From assembly GCA_020846935.1 (NCBI GenBank), contig JADLCY010000010.1:124001-188000 (forward strand): DNA of 64,000 bases, in the 5' to 3' direction. Position 1 is the stretch's first letter, and each line of letters begins with the position of its first letter. The translations under genes and the position numbers were made by a program. Source of the stretch: Gemmatimonadaceae bacterium. Its GTDB lineage: Bacteria > Gemmatimonadota > Gemmatimonadetes > Gemmatimonadales > Gemmatimonadaceae. The notes beneath the pieces were generated by a model, which was not told the DNA's origin, did not search any database, and worked only from the letters and a program-made list of their open reading frames with translations. Shown in pieces: positions 50,662 to 60,854 of this stretch.

Positions 50662-52989
50662 ATGCCTGCCAATGCACGGCGCTTCCTGCGCCGTTCCTCC
50701 CTCTTGTTGTTTCTCGCCGTCCCGTTCACGGCGAGCGGTGCCCAGCAGTCTGGCGCGCTGCGCGGCGTCATCACCGACTCCTCGACCCGGCTGCCCGTGG
50801 GCGACGTGACCGTCGCCGTGCGCGGCACGACGCGTGGGGCGATCTCGGACGCGAATGGTCGCTACAGCATCGCTGGCCTGCCGCCGGGTCCGCAGGTCAT
50901 CGTGGTGCAGCGGGTGGGCTACACGCCGCGCACCCTCGATGTCCAGCTCTCGGCAGCAAGCACCACCGAGCTGGACGTGATGCTCGTTGTCGCTGCGCAG
51001 GTCATCACTCCCGTCGTGGTCTCGGCCACGCGCGAGCTGCAGCGACGCACGGAGGCGTCGGCAACGATTGATGTGCTCGACGGTGCCGCGATGCGGGAAG
51101 CACGCGCGGCGCACCCGGCCGCGCTTGTGAGCCGCATCCCGGGTGTTCACGTGTCGCAGCTCTCGGGCGAAGGGCACTCGACCGCGATCCGGCAGCCGAT
51201 CACGACCAAGCCGCTCTACCTCTACCTGGAAGACGGTGTCCCGACGCGCTCCACCGGCTTCTTCAATCACAACGCCCTGTACGAGGTGAACTTGCCGCAG
51301 GCCGGCGGGCTGGAGGTGCTCAAGGGCCCCGGCACGGCGTTGTACGGCAGCGACGCGATCGGTGGCGTGATCAACGCGCTCACGCGCCCAGCACCCGCGT
51401 CGCCCACGGTGGACCTCGCGCTGGAGGCAGGCGACTACGGGTACCGTCGCTTCCTCGCCACCGGAGGCTTCTCACCCGGCTCGCAGGGCCTTCGCATGGA
51501 CCTCAACGTCACGAAGGCCGACGGCTTCAAGCGTGATGCCCCGTACGAGCGCACGAGTGCCACCGTTCGCCACGATCTCGCCACTTCGAAGGGCATCGCG
51601 TTCCGCACCGTGCTCTCGGGCTCGTCGGTTGACCAGCGCGACGTCGTCGCGCTCAACGCGTCCAACTTCGGCACGCGACCCAACCTCAACCTCTCGCCGA
51701 TTGCCTTCCGCGACGTGCAGGCGCTCCGGTGGTCCACCGCGGTCGAAGTCGATCGAGGCGCCACGTCGATCAGCCTCACGCCGTTTGCGCGACACAACGT
51801 GCTGGGTCTGCTCCCCAACTGGCAACTCACGTTCAACCCCGAGGTCTGGGACACGCGCAACGACTCGTACGGTCTGCTCGCGCGCGTCCGGCGCGACCTC
51901 ACGCCGATGCGCACGCGCGTCATTGCGGGTGTCGACGTGGACTACTCGCCCGGGTCGGTCCTGATCGAGGGCATCACGCCCCGCTCGGCCGGCAACGACA
52001 ACGCGTGGACGACCTACACGAAGGGGGCTGTCCACTACGACTACGACGTCACGTATCGCCAGGCTTCGCCGTACCTGCACGTGGAGGTGTCGCCGATCGC
52101 GCGCGCGCGTCTGGACGTTGGCCTCCGGTACGACAACAGCAGCTACGCCTACGACACGCACCTTCCCGTGCTGCAGACCGGTCGCTTCCGGGTGCCAGCC
52201 GACACGTCGCTCCGCTTCTCGCGCTGGAGCCCGAAAGTCGGGCTCACGGTCGACGTGACGCCGCAGCTCAACGTGCACGCGTCGTGGCGCCAGGGATTCC
52301 GGGCGCCGGCGCAGGGCCAGCTCTTCCAGCAGGGCGCGAACCTCAACACCACCGGCCTCGATCCCGTCACCGCGACGAGCCGCGAACTCGGTGTGCGTGG
52401 GGTGCTCGGCCACCGCGTGCTGTACAGCGTGGCGTGGTACGACATGCGCGTGGAGAACGACATCCTGAGCATCCTCGACGCGACGGGGACGTCGACGTCG
52501 TCGAATGCCGGTGCGACGCGCCATCACGGGATCGAGTCCGCGCTCGGCGCGCTCCTTGTGCCTTCGGTGCGCGTCGACCTCGCGTGGAGCACCGCGACGC
52601 AGCGCTACGTCAACTGGGTGATCCCTGTGCAGAGACACAACGTGAGCTACGGTGGCCGCACCATCGAGCAGGCGCCGCATACCCTCGGCAACGCGCTCGT
52701 GACATGGACGCCGGCGATCCTCCGCGGTGGTCGGCTCGCGGTGGAGTGGTCGCACACGGGTCGCTACTACATGGATCCCGAGAACACGCATCGATACGAC
52801 GGCTTCCAGCTCTGGACCCTGCACGGCAACTGGCACGTGCGCGGCGCCGAGATCTTCGCGCGCGTCGTGAACCTCGACGACCGGAAATACGCCGAAATCG
52901 CCACGTACGACGCGTTCAACCGCGAGCGGTTCACCCCGGGCAGCCCGCGCATGGTGTACGCCGGCGCGCGGTGGACCTGGCAGCGCTGA
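50662..52989 (+). CDS. TonB-dependent outer membrane receptor
   Basis: The product is 775 residues with a signal peptide ending near TASGAQQ. A carboxypeptidase-regulatory-like domain occupies about 28-110 (GRYSIAGLPPGPQVIVVQRV). The plug runs from about 118 to 240, with SATRELQRRTEASATIDVLD and LEVLKGPGTALYGSDAIGGV. The barrel ends in an aromatic position (RWTWQR). The length fits siderophore or metal receptors rather than SusC proteins, and the gene has no SusD partner. Upstream is a Cys/His-rich exported protein and downstream, after 10 nt, a BNR lipoprotein with Cys clusters. Metal or metallophore uptake is the likely role. Confidence 0.92.
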   Translation: MPANARRFLRRSSLLLFLAVPFTASGAQQSGALRGVITDSSTRLPVGDVTVAVRGTTRGAISDANGRYSIAGLPPGPQVIVVQRVGYTPRTLDVQLSAASTTELDVMLVVAAQVITPVVVSATRELQRRTEASATIDVLDGAAMREARAAHPAALVSRIPGVHVSQLSGEGHSTAIRQPITTKPLYLYLEDGVPTRSTGFFNHNALYEVNLPQAGGLEVLKGPGTALYGSDAIGGVINALTRPAPASPTVDLALEAGDYGYRRFLATGGFSPGSQGLRMDLNVTKADGFKRDAPYERTSATVRHDLATSKGIAFRTVLSGSSVDQRDVVALNASNFGTRPNLNLSPIAFRDVQALRWSTAVEVDRGATSISLTPFARHNVLGLLPNWQLTFNPEVWDTRNDSYGLLARVRRDLTPMRTRVIAGVDVDYSPGSVLIEGITPRSAGNDNAWTTYTKGAVHYDYDVTYRQASPYLHVEVSPIARARLDVGLRYDNSSYAYDTHLPVLQTGRFRVPADTSLRFSRWSPKVGLTVDVTPQLNVHASWRQGFRAPAQGQLFQQGANLNTTGLDPVTATSRELGVRGVLGHRVLYSVAWYDMRVENDILSILDATGTSTSSNAGATRHHGIESALGALLVPSVRVDLAWSTATQRYVNWVIPVQRHNVSYGGRTIEQAPHTLGNALVTWTPAILRGGRLAVEWSHTGRYYMDPENTHRYDGFQLWTLHGNWHVRGAEIFARVVNLDDRKYAEIATYDAFNRERFTPGSPRMVYAGARWTWQR

Positions 52990-52999
52990 GGAAGCAGAC

Positions 53000-54286
53000 A
53001 TGCGACGCCTGATTGCGGCGGTTGCCGCTACCTCCATCGCCTGCGCGGGACGCCCGGACGTCACGCTGCAGCCGGAAGAAGTGCTCACGGCAGGCGCGAC
53101 GGCCGGTGCCGCTCCCATGTTCGCCGTGGCGCCTTCCGGTGCGCGTACGGTGGCATGGGTGAGCGCGCCTGACCGCGGGAGCGACGGTCGGCTCTTCACC
53201 TCGACCGCCGGTGCCGAGCCGAGCGAACTCCAGGACCCGTTGGGCGGGATCGAGGCGCACGGGGAATCGCCGCCCAAGCTGACCTATGCGCCGGACGGCA
53301 CACTGCACGCCCTCTACGTCGTCGGCAAGGTGATCCAGGGCCGCCGCTTCCCGTTCTCGACGCTTCGCCTCGTGTCGTCGCACGATGGTGGAGCGACGTG
53401 GAGCGCACCGGCCACCGTCACCGGCGATTCCGTGCTCGGTTCGCGGAACTTTCACGCCATGCACGCGGCCGCCGACGGCACGATCTACGTGGCGTGGCTC
53501 GAATCACGCGACAATCGCCGCAGCGGCACGTTCATCACGCGGTCCACTGACGGCGGCGCTACGTGGAGCCAGGCGGTACGCGCCGATTCCACCGAGTCAT
53601 GCCCGTGCTGCCGCACGGCGATCGCCTCAGCCACCGATGGCACACTCTACCTGGCGTGGCGTACCGTCATGCCGGGGAACGTGCGCGACATCGTCGTCGC
53701 TGCGTCGAAGGACCACGGGGCAACGTGGAGCCCGGCGCAGCGCGTTCACGCCGACGGCTGGGTGTTCGACGGCTGCCCGCACGCCGGCCCGGCGCTCCAC
53801 GTTGGCGCTGATGGCGCCGTGCACGTGGCGTGGTGGACCGGGAAGGAGGGTGCAGCCGGTGTGTTCTACGCGAAGTCGACCGACGGCGCACAGACCTTCC
53901 TGGCCCCGGTCGCGCTGGGGACTGCCGCGTTCTCGCGGCCGGCACACGTGCAACTCGCCCTCGACGGCCCGTCCACGGTCGTCGCCGCGTGGGACGATGG
54001 TCGTGACACGATCCCGCGGATCCTGGTGCGCGTGTCGCGCGACGGGGGCGCAACGTTCGGTGAGGCGGTGACTGCAAGCGACGCAACCGTCGCCGCAAGC
54101 TTCCCGGTACTCGCGGTGCGCGACAGCGCGATTACAGTGGCATGGTCGCAGCAGAGCAAGGCCGCAATGGACCACGCGGCGAACGCGCGCCCCAACATGA
54201 AGGATCCGCACGCGCTGATGCCGTTGCCGGTCGTGGGCGATCAGCGGGTGGTGGTACGAAGGGGGAAGATCCAGGGACGTCGTTGA
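53000..54286 (+). CDS. BNR-repeat (sialidase-like) lipoprotein with CPCC motif
   Basis: The product is 428 residues; GAGGAAG provides the ribosome site. A lipoprotein signal (AAVAATSIACAG) gives Cys at about residue 15. The body is a beta-propeller with Asp boxes (SSHDGGATWS, RSTDGGATWS, ASKDHGATWS, KSTDGAQTF, VSRDGGATF). Two conserved Cys elements interrupt it, ESCPCCRTAIA and VFDGCPHAGPA, plus an HADGW segment. Sialidase catalytic Arg triad and Tyr/Glu are not evident, so enzymatic activity is doubtful. It follows the TonB receptor gene by 10 nt and probably works with it at the outer membrane. Metal binding by the CPCC site is inference. Confidence 0.8.
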   Translation: MRRLIAAVAATSIACAGRPDVTLQPEEVLTAGATAGAAPMFAVAPSGARTVAWVSAPDRGSDGRLFTSTAGAEPSELQDPLGGIEAHGESPPKLTYAPDGTLHALYVVGKVIQGRRFPFSTLRLVSSHDGGATWSAPATVTGDSVLGSRNFHAMHAAADGTIYVAWLESRDNRRSGTFITRSTDGGATWSQAVRADSTESCPCCRTAIASATDGTLYLAWRTVMPGNVRDIVVAASKDHGATWSPAQRVHADGWVFDGCPHAGPALHVGADGAVHVAWWTGKEGAAGVFYAKSTDGAQTFLAPVALGTAAFSRPAHVQLALDGPSTVVAAWDDGRDTIPRILVRVSRDGGATFGEAVTASDATVAASFPVLAVRDSAITVAWSQQSKAAMDHAANARPNMKDPHALMPLPVVGDQRVVVRRGKIQGRR

Positions 54287-54318
54287 CCGCTGCTTCGTAC
54301 TTGCAGCGTAGCCGTGCT

Positions 54319-54357
54319 GCTGGCTGGAGCTGCGCCTCGCGCTCCGGCCCAGCCAGC
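54319..54357. terminator. Stem-loop between convergent BNR lipoprotein and lepA genes
   Basis: GCTGGCTGG (54319-54327) pairs perfectly with CCAGCCAGC (54349-54357), with additional GC pairing possible inside the 21-nt loop. It lies between convergent gene ends, so it may serve both strands. Confidence 0.45.
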
Positions 54358-54413
54358 TACATCAGGTCCAGCAGTCAGTACCAGTACCGGCAAGCTGCAA
54401 GCAACCCGCCCTG

Positions 54414-56213
54414 TTACTCGACCTGCAGCACCGCGAGGAACGCCTCCTGCGGGATTTCCACGCTGCCGACGCTCTTCATGCGCTTCTTGCCCTCCTTCTG
54501 TTTCTCCAGGAGCTTGCGCTTGCGGGAGATGTCGCCGCCGTAGCACTTGGCCAGCACGTCCTTGCGCAGCGGCTTGACCGTGGTGCGCGCGATGATCTTG
54601 TTGCCGATCGCCGCCTGGATCGCGACCTCGAAGAGCTGCCGAGGGATCAGCTCCTTGAGCTTGTCCGCCACCTTCCGGCCCCAGTCGTAGGCCTTGTCGC
54701 GGTGGATGATCACCGAAAACGCGTCGACCGCATCGCCGTTGATCAGCATGTCGAGCTTGACCAGCGGACTCGGACGGTAGTCGCCCATTTCGTAGTCGAG
54801 CGACGCATAGCCCCGACTGATGGTCTTGAGCCGGTCGTAGAAGTCCAGAATGATCTCGGCCAGCGGGAACTCCCACTCGAACTCCACGCGGGTCGTGTCG
54901 ATGTAGCGCATGCCGAGGTACACGCCGCGTCGGTCGGTGCCCAGCGTCATGATCGGCCCGATGTAGTCGGTCGGCGATACGATGCGCGCCTTCACATACG
55001 GCTCCTCGATGCGCTCGATGTCTCCGGGCGCGGGGAGCTTGCTCGGGTTCTCGATGAGCGTCAGTTCCTCCGACCCCGGCATGTACACGTGGTACTCCAC
55101 GTTCGGGACGGTGGTGACGAGGTCGAGGTTGAACTCGCGCTCGAGCCGTTCCTGCACGATCTCCATGTGCAGCAGCCCAAGGAATCCGCAGCGAAAGCCG
55201 AAGCCGAGGGCCGTCGAGGTCTCGGGTTCGTATTTGAGCGACGCATCGTTGAGCTGCAGCTTGGACAGCGCATCGCGCAGCTGTTCGTATTGCGAGGTGT
55301 CCGTGGGGTAGATGCCTGCAAACACCATTGAGTGCACGTCCTTGTAGCCCGGCAGCGGCTCGACCGCCTTGTTGGCGGCGTCGAAGATCGTGTCTCCGGC
55401 GCGCGTCTCCTGCACCGTGCGCACGTTCGCGAGGACGTACCCCACCTCGCCAGCGGTCAGCTCGTCGGCCTTCGTCTGCTTGAGCTGCAGGTACCCGACC
55501 TCGCTCACGTCGTACGTGGCGTCGTTGGCGCCAAAGGTGATCTTCATCCCGGCGCGCAGCGATCCGTCGACCACGCGCACGCTGGGGATCGCGCCGCGGT
55601 AGCGATCGTAGTACGAGTCGAAGATGAGCGCGCGCAGCGGGGCGTCCGGCTGCCCCCGCGGCGGCGGGACGTGCTTCACGATGGCTTCGAGCAGCGCCGG
55701 AATGCCGAGGCCTTCCTTGGCGGAGACGAGCAGGATGTCGTCCGGGTCGGTGCCGATCAGGTCGTGCACCTCCTGCTTTCGGCGATCAGGCTCGGCGCCC
55801 GGGAGGTCGATCTTGTTCAGCACCGGGATGATCTCCAGCCCGGCGTCGAGCGCGAGAAACAGATTGGACAGCGTCTGAGCCTGGATCCCCTGCGACGCGT
55901 CCACGACCAGGATCGCGCCTTCGCAGGCCGCGAGCGAACGCGAGACCTCGTACGTGAAGTCCACGTGGCCTGGTGTGTCGATCAGGTTCAGCTCGTACCG
56001 GTTCCCGTCGTTGGCCGCGTAGCTCATGCGTACCGCGTTGAGCTTGATCGTGATGCCGCGCTCGCGCTCGAGATCGAGCGTATCGAGCATCTGCGACTTC
56101 ATGTCGCGCTTCTCGATCGTCCCGGTTGCTTCGATCAACCGATCGGCCAGCGTGGACTTCCCGTGGTCGATGTGGGCGACGATGCAGAAGTTGCGGATCA
56201 GGTCGAGCTTCAC
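54414..56213 (-). CDS. lepA: Elongation factor 4 (back-translocase LepA)
   Basis: The product is 599 residues from the GTG at 56213, the normal size. GTPase motifs are intact: AHIDHGKST (G1), [12 protein letters not shown] (G3), [12 protein letters not shown] (G4) and SAKEG (G5). Domains II, III and V follow, and the LepA-specific C-terminal domain has [20 protein letters not shown] near residue 560-580. It binds ribosomes and can reverse translocation or aid initiation under stress. It is a single gene here; in many bacteria it precedes lepB, which is not next to it. Confidence 0.96.
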   Translation of the reverse strand: MKLDLIRNFCIVAHIDHGKSTLADRLIEATGTIEKRDMKSQMLDTLDLERERGITIKLNAVRMSYAANDGNRYELNLIDTPGHVDFTYEVSRSLAACEGAILVVDASQGIQAQTLSNLFLALDAGLEIIPVLNKIDLPGAEPDRRKQEVHDLIGTDPDDILLVSAKEGLGIPALLEAIVKHVPPPRGQPDAPLRALIFDSYYDRYRGAIPSVRVVDGSLRAGMKITFGANDATYDVSEVGYLQLKQTKADELTAGEVGYVLANVRTVQETRAGDTIFDAANKAVEPLPGYKDVHSMVFAGIYPTDTSQYEQLRDALSKLQLNDASLKYEPETSTALGFGFRCGFLGLLHMEIVQERLEREFNLDLVTTVPNVEYHVYMPGSEELTLIENPSKLPAPGDIERIEEPYVKARIVSPTDYIGPIMTLGTDRRGVYLGMRYIDTTRVEFEWEFPLAEIILDFYDRLKTISRGYASLDYEMGDYRPSPLVKLDMLINGDAVDAFSVIIHRDKAYDWGRKVADKLKELIPRQLFEVAIQAAIGNKIIARTTVKPLRKDVLAKCYGGDISRKRKLLEKQKEGKKRMKSVGSVEIPQEAFLAVLQVE

Positions 56214-56367
56214 GGCGTGCGGGCAGGTCCGGGGTTGCAGTCGAGTCCACCCGGGTCGGTCCCGGGCGCGCCGGAACCGCCTCGAGCGGCCAAGCCTACC
56301 AATCTAAAGGGGTCCGCCGATCGCATCGGAGAACCCCCTCTGATTCCTCGGGCTCGAGCCCGCCGGG

Positions 56368-57960
56368 TTACGGAGACTTGTCGCCGCTCGGTGGCTTGCG
56401 CTCCGGAGGATCGGCGGACTTGGCGCCACCCGTCGACGCCGCGGGCTGCGGTGGTGGCGGCGGTGGTGACGAGGTCGCTGCCGGCATCGACATCGGTCGC
56501 GAATCCACGCCGGACGTCATGGGGCGTGGTGGCGGCGTGAACGACGGCGGGTCGTACGACCGTCCCGCGGGATTGCTGAAGCCTGGCGAGCGAATGGGCT
56601 CGCGATCAAAGGTCGGGCTGTTCGACCGAGGAGGCGGATTCCAGGTGGACGCACCGCCAGAACTCCGATCCCGATCGCGACCCCGGTCGAGACTCGCGCG
56701 GTTGGGGAGTCGATCGAAGCCCTCCGAGCGTTCCACGGCGCGTGGCGGACGCACCCACTCGATCGGCTGACCGCCTGCCATCGTTGGTACCGGTCGACCC
56801 GGCATCGGGATCAAGCCGTCGCCGGACTGATTCCGCGGCGCCCGCGTCAGATCTTCTCCTGCGTCCCGCGTGCGACGACCGCGCAGCGCCCTGGCCGGGA
56901 TGGAGAAGGACAGGTCTTCGCTGTCGTTCCGCAGGCTCCGCGTCGGCAGCGGACGTCGTGGATCGAGGGCCATCGTCTGTGGAGGACCAGCCGGCCCGGG
57001 CGTGCCCTTCTCGATGTTCGGCCGCTGGACGCTGTCCGGCACCCACGGATTCACCCGTGTGGAGTCTTCTCCGTTTGGGCCCAGCGGGGGAGTCGTCGGG
57101 GTCTGGGCAACCTGCGAGCGACGGTAAGGATCGCAGAAAATCGGGATTCCATAGCCGTACCCGTACAGCGGCATGAAGCAGGAAAGGTACCGGTACCGAC
57201 TGCAGGCTGAGCGGAACCCAAACTCATCGCCGTACCCGAGCTGATCGTAGTACGCGCCGCCCATCGGCCGCGTGAGCCACGAGTCATACGCGTCAATCTG
57301 GTCAAGGCAGCCCGTTCCATACGAAAATGCGTTGACCGTGCTGTAGATCGGGCGGTCGACGGAGTAGAACGCGATATCGAAGTCCCAGTCATCGGGATCC
57401 GAGAGCACGACGCGCGCGAACCGCTGCACGACGCGATAGGGGTCACCGATGTAGCGCGCCACGGGCTGGCCCCTCGGCACGCCCGTGACCCACGCAGAGA
57501 AGTCGCGGCTCGTCAGACTCGTGAGATCGAGCGGCGCTCCCGAGGCGATTGCAAAGACGAATCCGGAAGCGCCAAAGCGCGCGTCGGCCACGAAGGTCCC
57601 GCGTGTCCCCAGTCGGGCGCTTCGGATCAGCTGATCCTGGCCACCCCGCACGAACGTGCTGCGTCCGACCGAACGGGGGTGCAGGACCGACAGGTTGCCC
57701 TGATTATCGACCTGGGCCACGACCACGAACGCGTCCTGATCGACGCGATACGAGACGCGCACCGGCTCCCCGGCCGAAAAGATCGAGCGTTCGAGCCACA
57801 CGCGGACGACCGGCTCGCCCTGTTCGGAGGCACCGGCCTGACGAAGGAGGTAGTTCCAGCGGGCAGCGGCCGCGCGGACCGTGCTGTCCTGCGCGCCGAG
57901 ATCGCCGCGCGCGGCCAATGTGAGTGCTCCCAGCGTGACGCAACGAACCAGGCGACTCAT
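56368..57960 (-). CDS. Exported DUF4384-domain protein with Pro-rich C-terminus
   Basis: The product is 530 residues from the ATG at 57960, with GGAGGG as ribosome site. A signal peptide ends near DLGAQ. Residues 45-115 match the DUF4384 pattern (VWLERSIFSAGEPVRVSYRV, then QDAFVVVAQVDNQGNLSVLH). A Tyr/Gly/Cys-rich part follows (about 195-280, with four to five Cys). The last 230 residues are Pro/Arg/Ser-rich and probably disordered, ending in a poly-Pro tract near 508-513. DUF4384 domains sit in exported or stress-linked proteins of uncertain function. It is convergent with neither neighbour and likely monocistronic. Confidence 0.75.
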   Translation of the reverse strand: MSRLVRCVTLGALTLAARGDLGAQDSTVRAAAARWNYLLRQAGASEQGEPVVRVWLERSIFSAGEPVRVSYRVDQDAFVVVAQVDNQGNLSVLHPRSVGRSTFVRGGQDQLIRSARLGTRGTFVADARFGASGFVFAIASGAPLDLTSLTSRDFSAWVTGVPRGQPVARYIGDPYRVVQRFARVVLSDPDDWDFDIAFYSVDRPIYSTVNAFSYGTGCLDQIDAYDSWLTRPMGGAYYDQLGYGDEFGFRSACSRYRYLSCFMPLYGYGYGIPIFCDPYRRSQVAQTPTTPPLGPNGEDSTRVNPWVPDSVQRPNIEKGTPGPAGPPQTMALDPRRPLPTRSLRNDSEDLSFSIPARALRGRRTRDAGEDLTRAPRNQSGDGLIPMPGRPVPTMAGGQPIEWVRPPRAVERSEGFDRLPNRASLDRGRDRDRSSGGASTWNPPPRSNSPTFDREPIRSPGFSNPAGRSYDPPSFTPPPRPMTSGVDSRPMSMPAATSSPPPPPPQPAASTGGAKSADPPERKPPSGDKSP

Positions 57961-58143
57961 CAGACCCTCCGCTCTCCCGAGCCTCGCAACGTCGGAAAAC
58001 GACGATTCCCCAAGTCTTCTACACCCAAGCTATACGACTCCCCACGTCCTGCCAGCGTTTCTTGCGACCGAACACCGTCCACCGCCGACCGTCACCGCCA
58101 CCTACCAACGCCTTCGCCCCGTCCCTAGCTTCCGCCCCCGCCC

Positions 58144-59052
58144 ATGGAATCCACACGAACGCGCGCTGACCTACTCGACCCGGCTCAGGTGGCCTCACTC
58201 GGCCGCATGGAGATCGTGGCGCGTTGGGTGGTGGAAGGATTTCTCCAGGGTCTGCATCGGTCCCCGCGGAAGGGCTTTTCGGTCGAGTTCGCCGAGTATC
58301 GGGGGTACCAGCCCGGCGATGACCTGCGCTACATCGACTGGAAGGTCGTCGCCCGGGCCGACAAGTGGATGATCAAGCAGTTCGAGGAGGAGACCAACCT
58401 CCGGGCCGCAATCGTCCTCGACGTCAGCAAGTCCATGGACTGGAAGGGAACTGCCACGGGCCTGACCAAGCTCCAGTACGCCGAGCAGATCGTGGCTGCC
58501 GTTTCGTTGCTGCTGCTCAGGCAGAAGGATGCCGTGGGACTCGTGCGCTACGACGACCAGCTGCGCAGCGTGATCCCGCCCAAGGCGCGCACGATTCACT
58601 GGCGGCGCATCATCGGCGCGCTCGAAGAGCCCGGTGGTGGCGGCGACTCACAGATGGGTGCCGCCCTGATGCACGCCGGACGCATGGTGAGCCGGCCAGG
58701 AATCGTGATCCTCGTGAGCGACATGCTCGTCGACCCCGAAGACACGCTCAGTGGCCTCAAGGCCGTTCGCGCCGGGGGCCATGACGTGACGGTGCTGCAC
58801 GTGATGGACCGCTCCGAGCGCGAACTCGACGTGGCCAACGAAGCGATCTTTGCCGACACGGAGACGCCCTTGCACGTGTCGGCCACCGCGTCCGAAGTAC
58901 GAGACGCATATCGGCGGACCGTGGACCACGCCATCCAGGAGTGGCGCGATCGGTTGGGTGCGCTTGGATGTTCGTACGAGGTGGTCTTCAGCGACGAGCC
59001 GTTCGGCGTCCCGCTCCGCAAGGCCTTCGCCGCCCGCCAGCGCCTCCCGTGA
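58144..59052 (+). CDS. DUF58-domain protein
   Basis: The product is 302 residues. The DUF58 signature EYRGYQPGDDLRYIDWKVVA is at about residues 51-70, after FLQGLHRSPRKGFSVEFA. A vWA-like region follows with AIVLDVSKSMDW, whose DxSxS is a complete MIDAS start. DUF58 proteins usually work with MoxR ATPases and Bat proteins in folding or metal insertion at the membrane; no MoxR gene is present in the window but it may lie elsewhere. Its stop overlaps the start of the BatA-like gene (GTGA). A TAGCTT hexamer lies 12 nt before the ATG. Confidence 0.9.
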   Translation: MESTRTRADLLDPAQVASLGRMEIVARWVVEGFLQGLHRSPRKGFSVEFAEYRGYQPGDDLRYIDWKVVARADKWMIKQFEEETNLRAAIVLDVSKSMDWKGTATGLTKLQYAEQIVAAVSLLLLRQKDAVGLVRYDDQLRSVIPPKARTIHWRRIIGALEEPGGGGDSQMGAALMHAGRMVSRPGIVILVSDMLVDPEDTLSGLKAVRAGGHDVTVLHVMDRSERELDVANEAIFADTETPLHVSATASEVRDAYRRTVDHAIQEWRDRLGALGCSYEVVFSDEPFGVPLRKAFAARQRLP

Positions 59053-60854
59053 GTTTTCTTCAGCCGCTTTTCCTGCTGTTGGGTGTTGGTGCCGCGGTCC
59101 CGCTCGTGTTGCACCTCATGCGGCGTCGCATCCACATGCGTGTGGACTTTCCGGCCGTGCAGTACCTCGCACGCGCCGAGCGCGAGAACATCCGCCAGAT
59201 CCGCATGCGCAACCTGCTGTTGATGGTGCTGCGCATGCTGGTCGTGCTGTTGCTCGCGCTGGCGGCGGCCCGACCCCTTGGCGCGTTCTTCGGGACGAGC
59301 CATGTGCCCACGGCCATGGCCATCGTGCTGGACAACTCGCTCAGCACGAGTGCAGTGGTGAACGGCCAGCCGTTGCTGGCCACCCTGCGTGCGGCGGCGC
59401 GCGATGCGGCGCAGGCAGCCACGAGTTCGGATCGTTTGTGGTTGGTGACCGCGGACGGACAGGTGGTGGGTGGCAGTCGCGAAACGGTGCTCGCCGCCAT
59501 CGACAAGACCGATGCGCTGGCTGGTCGTGGCGACCTCGCGACCGCGGTGACGCGCGCGAGCGGACTGGTGGCCGGCGCGGGCCTGGGCGCGCAGCAGGTG
59601 GTGGTCGTTACGGACGGGCAGGCGACGGCGTGGGATGCGCCGGTCACGGTGGGTGGTGTCAGCGTGTCGGTGCTGGCCGCGGCGCCGGCGGCGCCAGCCA
59701 ACCACGCGGTGGTGCAGGCGGAGGCGAGGCCGGCGCGCTGGACGCCGGGTGGGAGCGTGGTGGCGCGCACCCTGGGTGCCGACTCCGCGACCTACCGAAT
59801 CGCGTTAGGCGCGACCCGCCTGGCGAGCGGCACGGCGCGGGCCGGCGAGGAACTCACGGTGCACAGCTCGCCCCGGACGCAGGGGTGGAGTGCCGGGGTG
59901 GTGGAACTGGAGCCCGACGAACTGCGCGGCGACGACGCCCGCCATTTCGCGGTTTGGGTCGGTGCGGCTCCCCTGGTGCGAATCGACGCATCGGCCGGCG
60001 CCTTTGCGCGGACGGCGTTCGACGCGCTCGTGCAGAGCCAGCGCGTGGCGGCTGGCGCCGACGTCGTCATCGCGGCGGCGGATGTCGTGGATCGACTCCC
60101 GGCACTCCTCATCGCGCCCTCGGACCCTCGCCGCGTCGGGACGGCCAATCGGGCCCTCGAGCGCCTCGGCGTGCCCTGGCGGTTTGGCGCCGGTCGGCGC
60201 GACGAAACGTTGGCGCGCGGTGAGCGCTTCGAGGGCGTGAAGGTCACGTCTCGCATGCCACTCATCGCGCAGTCGGGTGCGGTGGCCGATACGCTCGCCA
60301 CCGCGGGTGGTGACGCGTGGGTCGTGGCCGGTGAGGGGTATGTGCTCATCGGCTCGCCACTCGATCCCTCGGCCACCGATCTCCCGCTGCGCGCGGGCTT
60401 CGTCCCGTGGCTCGGTGATATCGTCGCGCAGCGCCTCGCGGGCGAAACCACGGCGCTGGTGGAGGCGGCGCCCGCCGGACCGCTGCGACTGCCGAGCGGC
60501 GTCACGGCGGTCGAGGCAAGCGATGGCACGTCGCAGCCCGTTGCTGCGATGCACGCCGCCCCTGCACGCCCCGGCGTGTACTTCCTGATGCGCGGCAGCC
60601 AACGGGTTGGCGCGCTCGTCGTGAACCCCGAGGGTGAGGAATCCGACCTGCGCCGGCTCGCGCCCGCGGCGTTGCGCGATCGACTGCAGGGCCGCTCCGT
60701 CGCCGTGACATCGGACGTCGCACAGTGGCGGCGCTCGCTGTTTGCTTCGGGCTCCAGGCGTCCGCTGCAGGTGCCGCTGATCGTCCTCGCGCTCCTCCTT
60801 CTCGCCGCCGAAACGTTCGTCGTCAGACGCACCGAGCAACAGGCCGGCGCCTGA
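59049..60854 (+). CDS. BatA-like membrane protein with vWA domain
   Basis: The product is 601 residues from a GTG at 59049 that overlaps the DUF58 stop. The N-terminal BatA segment has two membrane helices (about 4-22 and 52-75) around LVLHLMRRRIHMRVDFPAVQ. A vWA domain follows with MAIVLDNSLST (MIDAS DxSxS) and VVVVTDGQA. A long periplasmic part (about 220-575) and a final helix (LQVPLIVLALLLLAAETFVV) complete it. Aerotolerance Bat proteins associate with MoxR/DUF58 systems. The next gene, mfd, starts in its stop codon (TGATG). Confidence 0.85.
   Translation: MSFLQPLFLLLGVGAAVPLVLHLMRRRIHMRVDFPAVQYLARAERENIRQIRMRNLLLMVLRMLVVLLLALAAARPLGAFFGTSHVPTAMAIVLDNSLSTSAVVNGQPLLATLRAAARDAAQAATSSDRLWLVTADGQVVGGSRETVLAAIDKTDALAGRGDLATAVTRASGLVAGAGLGAQQVVVVTDGQATAWDAPVTVGGVSVSVLAAAPAAPANHAVVQAEARPARWTPGGSVVARTLGADSATYRIALGATRLASGTARAGEELTVHSSPRTQGWSAGVVELEPDELRGDDARHFAVWVGAAPLVRIDASAGAFARTAFDALVQSQRVAAGADVVIAAADVVDRLPALLIAPSDPRRVGTANRALERLGVPWRFGAGRRDETLARGERFEGVKVTSRMPLIAQSGAVADTLATAGGDAWVVAGEGYVLIGSPLDPSATDLPLRAGFVPWLGDIVAQRLAGETTALVEAAPAGPLRLPSGVTAVEASDGTSQPVAAMHAAPARPGVYFLMRGSQRVGALVVNPEGEESDLRRLAPAALRDRLQGRSVAVTSDVAQWRRSLFASGSRRPLQVPLIVLALLLLAAETFVVRRTEQQAGA

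Noticed and set aside
51472-53277. 601-residue open frame antisense to the TonB receptor and lipoprotein genes
   Set aside because: It spans two real genes and their junction and shows only Arg/Val/His-rich shadow sequence.
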